From assembly GCF_016811235.1 (NCBI RefSeq), contig NZ_JAFBID010000022.1:1-64000 (forward strand): DNA of 64,000 nucleotides. The letters are read 5' to 3'. Origin of the DNA: Microvirga arabica. Lineage in GTDB: Bacteria > Pseudomonadota > Alphaproteobacteria > Rhizobiales > Beijerinckiaceae. Positions 60,007 to 64,000 of the stretch are shown here, in pieces. Each line of letters begins with the position of its first letter. Positions within the stretch are counted from its first letter, which is position 1. A program made the position numbers and the translations under genes. The notes below the pieces were generated by a model. That model did no database searches. It worked only from the letters and a program-made list of their open reading frames with translations, and was not told the DNA's origin.

Positions 60007-60843
60007 ATGATGTCTCGACCGCCGAGAGGCAGCACGATGCTAAGCCTGGCTCGTTCTCTTATCGTCTTTGCAGCATTGGCGCGCATGAACTCATCTGCCC
60101 AGGCCGTTCAGGTCTTCGATCATATTGTGGTCTTCGGAGACAGCCTGTCGGACAACGGCAATGCGGGACGTGCATCGAATGGACCGGTTTGGGTCGAGCA
60201 CTTGGCTGGGCGGTTCGGGTTGGCGCTCAAGCCGAGCCGGCTGGGTGGATCCAACTTTGCGGTTGGCGGGGCTCGCCTCGATCCCCGCTCTGGCAGCACC
60301 AGCCTGCGGGCGCAGGCGAGCGCTTATCTTCGAGCGCCCCGCCCGCACGGACGCATCCTTTACATCGTCTATGGCGGAGGCAACGATCTGTTGGCGGCCA
60401 TCGGTCAGCCTCAGGCATCCACCATGGTGGATGCCGCCGTCGCGTCTCTGAGGAGCATCGTGGCCGATCTGGCGCGCCTGGGCGCAACCGACATTCTTGT
60501 GCCCAATCTTCCGGCCATCGGGATCACGCCGGCAGTGCGAGGCCAAGGCTCTCAAGCTGTCGAGGCCGCGAGCACGCTCGCCGGGCGCTTCAACAGCGCC
60601 GTCGATCAGGCACTCTCCGATTTTGCCGGCCGCCATGGCCTGCGGCTGTATCGCCTCGACGTGTGGCAACTGGCGCAGCGGGTGAGGGCCGATCCGGCGG
60701 CCGCGGGCTTTGTCGACATCACCACGCCTTGTGGCCAGCACCGACGCTGCGAGGGCCACCTGTTCTGGGACAGCGTTCATCCGACCACGGAGGCACATCA
60801 GCGTCTTGCGGAGGCCGCGGCCCAGGTGCTGGAGACGCGCTAA
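60007..60843 (+). CDS. GDSL/SGNH-family esterase or lipase
   Basis: A 278-residue exported hydrolase. Signal peptide (about residues 1-38, ending SSAQA). Block I FGDSLSDNG with the nucleophile Ser, block II GGSNFAVGGA, block III GGNDLLAA and block V DSVHPT (Asp and His) are all visible. The ATG at 60007 follows GGAGAG. Substrate unknown; acts in the periplasm or outside. It lies in a group of stress-type small genes but shares no obvious operon. Confidence 0.88.
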   Translation: MMSRPPRGSTMLSLARSLIVFAALARMNSSAQAVQVFDHIVVFGDSLSDNGNAGRASNGPVWVEHLAGRFGLALKPSRLGGSNFAVGGARLDPRSGSTSLRAQASAYLRAPRPHGRILYIVYGGGNDLLAAIGQPQASTMVDAAVASLRSIVADLARLGATDILVPNLPAIGITPAVRGQGSQAVEAASTLAGRFNSAVDQALSDFAGRHGLRLYRLDVWQLAQRVRADPAAAGFVDITTPCGQHRRCEGHLFWDSVHPTTEAHQRLAEAAAQVLETR

Positions 60844-61004
60844 AAAGATGCACGGCGAGGCCACGAGCGACACCGGGAGCCCTTCGGCAGACCGCCCGAG
60901 AGGATCCCGATCCGTCGTCTGCCGGCCAGGACTCTCCGCAGCCTGAGAGGAAACATGTTCCGCATCCGGACATTGATACCAGGACTTGCAGGACAGGAGC
61001 CGCT

Positions 61005-61346
61005 ATGACGCAGGAGAAAACCGGTCCGGATGCAACCCCGCGCATTGGCCTCGATCTTGGTCGCCAGATCTTTGACGGTCCAAGCGGCAACGATCAGCGG
61101 CCTGGCCCCTCCGAGGAAAGGATCCGCCAGCGCGCCTACGAGATCTGGGAGAGGGAGGGCCGCTCAGGCGATCCACAGGATCATTGGCACAGAGCCGAGC
61201 GAGAACTGGATGAGGCGCAGCACGAGCAGTCCGAGGATCCGGGCGCCGGCGAAACCTCGCCGGGAACGGCACAGGTGGGCACCCGGAAGGTGCCCCGGCC
61301 CAAGAAGGTGAGCGACCGCTCGGTGCCGGACGACATAGACGAGTAA
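61005..61346 (+). CDS. DUF2934 domain protein (copy 2)
   Basis: A 113-residue hydrophilic protein. The DUF2934 domain is at about residues 36-70: EERIRQRAYEIWEREGRSGD and PQDHWHRAERELDEA, nearly the same as in the 53373 gene. The rest is charged and low in complexity. AGGAGCCGCT precedes the ATG. It lies 26 bases upstream of the LemA-like gene and may be co-transcribed. Confidence 0.85.
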   Translation: MTQEKTGPDATPRIGLDLGRQIFDGPSGNDQRPGPSEERIRQRAYEIWEREGRSGDPQDHWHRAERELDEAQHEQSEDPGAGETSPGTAQVGTRKVPRPKKVSDRSVPDDIDE

Positions 61347-61372
61347 GCGGCCCTGCAAGGCAGGAGAAGACT

Positions 61373-61963
61373 TTGATTGCCCGTCTGGGACTATGGAGCG
61401 TTGCTGTTGGGCTCCTCCTCAGCGTGGCGGCCTGTGACCACGGCGATGTGCCGGCCCTGAGAGAGCGGGCCCAGCAGGCCTGGAGCGAGGTGCAGAGCCA
61501 ATACCGCCAGCGGGCCGATCAAATTCCGGCGTTGGTGGAGGCCGTGCGCCAGAGGGCTCCCGCCGAGCGCGAGGTGCTCAATGAGGTCATGGCCGCCCGT
61601 GACGAGGTGATGGCGATCCTGAATGCGGACGGGTTCATCGCCGAGCCGGAGCGCTTCCGGTATTATGTGCAGGCCCAGCGCCGCCTGACAGCCGCTCTGG
61701 ACACGCTCTACGAAACCATCAAGCGCTATCCCGAACTGACCGGCGACACACGCTTTGCGGATCGACTGGCGGAGTTCCAGCGCCTGGAGGACCGGATCGT
61801 TGTGGCGCGCAGCGACCTCATCAACGCGGTCCGGGCTCACAACCAGGAGCTTCGGGAGATCCCGGACCGCTGGGTTGCGGCCATTCTCCGCTCGGACGCA
61901 AAGCCCCTGACCGCCTTCGCCCAAGCGCGGCTGGAGCGTACGGACGGGCGCTCCCGGCCCTGA
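61373..61963 (+). CDS. LemA-like lipoprotein
   Basis: A 196-residue protein with a signal peptide and lipobox (SVAAC, Cys21), then a helical LemA-type domain: AWSEVQSQYRQRADQIPALV and RLEDRIVVARSDLINAVRAHN. LemA proteins are membrane-associated and function is poorly known. The start is TTG at 61373, 5-6 bases after AGGAGA. Confidence 0.8.
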   Translation: MIARLGLWSVAVGLLLSVAACDHGDVPALRERAQQAWSEVQSQYRQRADQIPALVEAVRQRAPAEREVLNEVMAARDEVMAILNADGFIAEPERFRYYVQAQRRLTAALDTLYETIKRYPELTGDTRFADRLAEFQRLEDRIVVARSDLINAVRAHNQELREIPDRWVAAILRSDAKPLTAFAQARLERTDGRSRP

Positions 61964-61987
61964 CCTCGGAAGCGGGCTCCGCTGTAA

Positions 61988-62278
61988 TCAGCCGGATCTA
62001 TTGGGGGCCTGCGGCCCTTCATCCTGGCTGGCGGGCCGCTCGGGCGGGATCACCGCATCGAGCGGATTAGGCCTGCCGGCGGTCACCGGGTTCTCGCCGA
62101 CCACCTCCTGGTAGTCACGTGTCGAGCCGCCGCTGCCATAGCCCGCGGAGTCGCCGAAGTCGCGTCCGGACGGATCCGAGGTCGGTCCGAGGTTCGGGAC
62201 GTCACCTTCAGGTTGGGCGGGCTCTTGTTGTTCCTCAGCGGGAGAGGGATTGGTGTTTGGATCGTCGGGATCTGGCAT
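61988..62278 (-). CDS. Hypothetical hydrophilic, low-complexity protein
   Basis: A 96-residue acidic protein rich in Pro, Asp, Glu and Gly (start MPDPDDPNTNPSPAEEQQEP). No domain is recognised and it is probably disordered. GGAG precedes the ATG at about 11 bases. It belongs to a set of tiny minus-strand genes (61988-62872) without recognisable homology. Confidence 0.6.
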   Translation of the reverse strand: MPDPDDPNTNPSPAEEQQEPAQPEGDVPNLGPTSDPSGRDFGDSAGYGSGGSTRDYQEVVGENPVTAGRPNPLDAVIPPERPASQDEGPQAPNRSG

Positions 62279-62323
62279 GGGAGGGCTCCATGGGTTCGGA
62301 TGGTCACGCGAATGGATCGTTAG

Positions 62324-62533
62324 CTAGCCGTGACCACGGTTCTGCTTGCGGTTGTCCACCCCCTCGTTTGCCTGCCCCTGACCCTGCGTCTTGGGAACGC
62401 CACCGCCACCATCGCCATGATGCGGATGGTGGCCGGCATCCTTGCTGTGGCCTTTCGGAACAGCCTCGTCGCTGCGGTCGGGCACGTGCCCCTTCTGCTT
62501 CTCGCTGCGGTTATTGTGGTTCCGAGTAGTCAT
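62324..62533 (-). CDS. Hypothetical small basic His/Gly-rich protein
   Basis: A 69-residue protein (MTTRNHNNRSEKQKGHVPDR at the start) with a His/Gly-rich middle (HHPHHGDGGGG). AGAGG sits 6 bases before the ATG. Probably disordered; metal binding is possible through the histidines but not shown. No family recognised. Confidence 0.5.
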   Translation of the reverse strand: MTTRNHNNRSEKQKGHVPDRSDEAVPKGHSKDAGHHPHHGDGGGGVPKTQGQGQANEGVDNRKQNRGHG

Positions 62534-62542
62534 GGTCTGCCT

Positions 62543-62647
62543 CTAGCTGCGCTTCTGGGTGACTTTCTCCGCCCGTGATCCGGAGGGCTGGCTCTTGATC
62601 CGCTTGGCCTTCTTCCAGGACGGCCTCATGCGAGCTTTCTTGGCCAT
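62543..62647 (-). CDS. Very small basic protein (34 residues)
   Basis: A 34-residue protein, MAKKARMRPSWKKAKRIKSQ continuing to PSGSRAEKVTQKRS, strongly basic like DNA- or RNA-binding peptides. AAGGGAG precedes the ATG at 62647, a good binding site. It lies 9 bases upstream of the 62324 gene on the same strand. Too short for ordinary gene finding and without known homologue. Confidence 0.55.
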   Translation of the reverse strand: MAKKARMRPSWKKAKRIKSQPSGSRAEKVTQKRS

Positions 62648-62692
62648 GGCAACTCCCTTGGTCTGCAGTGATCATCAGATGTTGAACGCGTC

Positions 62693-62872
62693 CTAGCTCC
62701 GGCCGCCGGTCATATCGCTTGGCGCCCGGCCGTCCGTCCCGGTCCCGGGATCCAGCGGCTTGGCTTCCGTGTTTCCGTCTCCGGTTTGATCGTCCTGCCG
62801 GCGCTTGCTGTCCGCGCTTTTGTCCTGGGTCTTGTTGACCCCGCCCTGATTGGCGCCTGCGTTCTGTGCCAT
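62693..62872 (-). CDS. Very small hydrophilic protein (59 residues)
   Basis: A 59-residue protein starting MAQNAGANQGGVNKTQDKSA and ending in PSDMTGGRS. Highly charged and probably disordered, like small stress-induced proteins of this group of bacteria. GGAGA sits 7 bases before the ATG. A candidate EcfG-type promoter begins 37 bases upstream of the start. No family recognised. Confidence 0.6.
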   Translation of the reverse strand: MAQNAGANQGGVNKTQDKSADSKRRQDDQTGDGNTEAKPLDPGTGTDGRAPSDMTGGRS

Positions 62873-62908
62873 TTGGCTTCTCCAAGAAAGCTGTGATCGG
62901 ACTGAGCC

Positions 62909-62934
62909 AACCTGTTGGGGGGAGGCGATGTTCC
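62909..62934 (-). promoter_or_regulatory. Candidate EcfG-type (general stress) promoter
   Basis: On the minus strand GGAAC (62934-62930) is followed after 17 bases by GGTT (62912-62909), against the consensus GGAAC-N16/17-CGTT. One base of the -10 differs. It is placed 36 bases upstream of the 59-residue gene. Confidence 0.45.
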
Positions 62935-63076
62935 CTCTCTTTCGTTTCGTCCTGAGCGACCCGCGGCCGCATGAGCGGTGTCAGGCCGAGGCAAGCCGAT
63001 GACCTTCAGTGGGAACGGTGCAGCTATTCTTGTGATTGAGGATGAAGCCGAGCGCCGTTGCGGGGGAGCCGTCAGC

Positions 63077-63358
63077 ATGACCGACAGCAAGGACCAGAAG
63101 ACCACGATCACCCTGGAGCCCGGACAGGTCGCCATCGTCCTGGGCATGGAGGATGGCCAGATCAGCCACCAGCTGTTCGCCAGCCCTGAGGTCGACGCGA
63201 TGCTCGACGATGAGCATTCCGACATCCCATTCCACTATTTCTTGGCCTCAGCCTTCCTGGTGCGCCTGAATCAGGATGAGAATTTCGCGTCCGACTTGGC
63301 CGAGTGGTACGATGAGAAGCTCCAGGGTGAAGCCGGCAAGGCAGATGCCGGGAGATGA
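63077..63358 (+). CDS. Conserved small protein of unknown function
   Basis: A 93-residue acidic protein; the core reads ITLEPGQVAIVLGMEDGQIS and the second half is helical (DIPFHYFLASAFLVRLNQDE). I chose the ATG at 63077 with GGGGGAG upstream; a longer frame begins at 62978. It lies 16 bases upstream of the histidine phosphatase gene. No function known. Confidence 0.6.
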   Translation: MTDSKDQKTTITLEPGQVAIVLGMEDGQISHQLFASPEVDAMLDDEHSDIPFHYFLASAFLVRLNQDENFASDLAEWYDEKLQGEAGKADAGR

Positions 63359-63374
63359 TCGCAAAGCGCTCGTG

Positions 63375-64000
63375 ATGCCGATGAGCTGGATACGGGCACA
63401 GATCGAAGTCTGGCTTCTTGGTGCAGTCCTGGCGCTCACCGTCATCTATCCGGCAGGCAGCCAGAGCCTGTCTCCGGTCACGGTGCAGGAGCCTGAGGGA
63501 AGGGCACTGGTCGAGCGCCTTCGCCGCGGCGGACTCGTCCTGTTCTTCCGACATGCGGACACCACTGGTATGCCCTGCGACAGCTCCTACCGCATCGGCG
63601 ACCGCTCCGGCCAGAGAAACCTCTCACCTGAGGGCCGGGAGCAATCGCGCCGGATCGGCGAGGTTCTCCGAACGCTAGGAATTCCGGTGGCGGATCCGGT
63701 TCTCGCCGGGCCGGTGTTTCGGGCGCACGACACCGCCGAGCTCGCCTTCGGTCCCGAGCGGGTCCAGGTCACGGACAGCCTTCTCGCGGATGATTATGCC
63801 GGCGGACGGCTCAAATGGATCCTGGATGAGCACCGGAGGCTGATGTCCGAGCCGGCGCCAGACGGCGTCAACCGGGTGCTGGTGGGGCATCGCACGCCAG
63901 CGATCATGGTGCTGGGGCCAAGCGTCGGCGGGACCGCGCTGCCGGAGGGCGGTGCGATTGTTCTGGAGCCCGGTGGCGCTCCGAAGATCCTCGGCGTTCT
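63375..64000 (+). CDS. Histidine phosphatase family protein, cut by the window end
   Basis: The first 208 residues or so of a histidine (phosphoglycerate mutase-like) phosphatase. A membrane segment or signal (about residues 8-25) leads to LVLFFRHADTTGMPCD with the RH catalytic motif, and VLVGHRTPAIMVL gives the second histidine. The protein is exported or membrane-anchored. The start is uncertain; ATG at 63375 and the one at 63381 are possible. The gene continues past the end of the window. Confidence 0.82.
   Translation, partial: MPMSWIRAQIEVWLLGAVLALTVIYPAGSQSLSPVTVQEPEGRALVERLRRGGLVLFFRHADTTGMPCDSSYRIGDRSGQRNLSPEGREQSRRIGEVLRTLGIPVADPVLAGPVFRAHDTAELAFGPERVQVTDSLLADDYAGGRLKWILDEHRRLMSEPAPDGVNRVLVGHRTPAIMVLGPSVGGTALPEGGAIVLEPGGAPKILGV

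Overview
The window reads as chromosome of a GC-rich alphaproteobacterium of the order Hyphomicrobiales (Rhizobiales), probably near Microvirga or other Methylobacteriaceae. I infer this from protein flavour: stand-alone NDUFS4-like proteins, an HWE-family kinase, an Atu4866-like protein, DUF2934 proteins, several tripartite-tricarboxylate and sugar ABC systems, and a PQQ alcohol dehydrogenase cluster. No rRNA gene, intact tRNA, transposase or CRISPR array was seen.

Layout. 0.2-5.6 kb is a proteostasis block: two Hsp20 genes on the minus strand, apparently leading an operon of four small genes that share an unnamed domain (one copy fused to an NDUFS4-like domain), and a divergent ftsH. 5.6-6.6 kb is non-coding. 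6.6-20.8 kb is a catabolic island built around a GntR regulator: two divergent operons carry three MmgE/PrpD proteins, two PEP mutase/methylisocitrate lyase-like enzymes, a TcuA-like flavoprotein, an ornithine cyclodeaminase-family enzyme, an AbrB-family transporter and a tripartite tricarboxylate transporter with fused TctA-TctB. It lies between two direct copies of a tRNA-Ser 3'-end-like sequence. 21.4-27.7 kb holds small redox and stress genes (isochorismatase-like, F420-reductase-like, pirin, DoxX, SDR) with two LysR regulators. 27.9-37.4 kb is a LacI-controlled sugar operon (ABC importer, GH31 glycosidase, mannonate dehydratase).

37.7-52.8 kb is the most striking region: about 15 kb of mostly overlapping genes on one strand. 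It encodes a NitT/TauT-type ABC importer, a second ABC system of the kind linked to PQQ alcohol dehydrogenases and to lanthanide uptake (solute-binding protein, YVTN propeller, ATPase, permease), a PQQ alcohol dehydrogenase with the Asp-x-Asp signature of lanthanide enzymes, its XoxJ-like partner, a lipoprotein cytochrome c, and a complete caa3-type cytochrome oxidase with CtaG and another cytochrome c. Together this looks like a self-contained path from periplasmic alcohol oxidation to oxygen.

53.4-64.0 kb is a stress-flavoured region of small genes: a Crp/Fnr regulator that seems to start at CTG, a divergent HWE kinase and single-domain response regulator, a membrane-domain/catalase-like fusion, a GDSL esterase, two DUF2934 proteins, a LemA-like lipoprotein, several very small hydrophilic proteins, and a histidine phosphatase cut by the window end.
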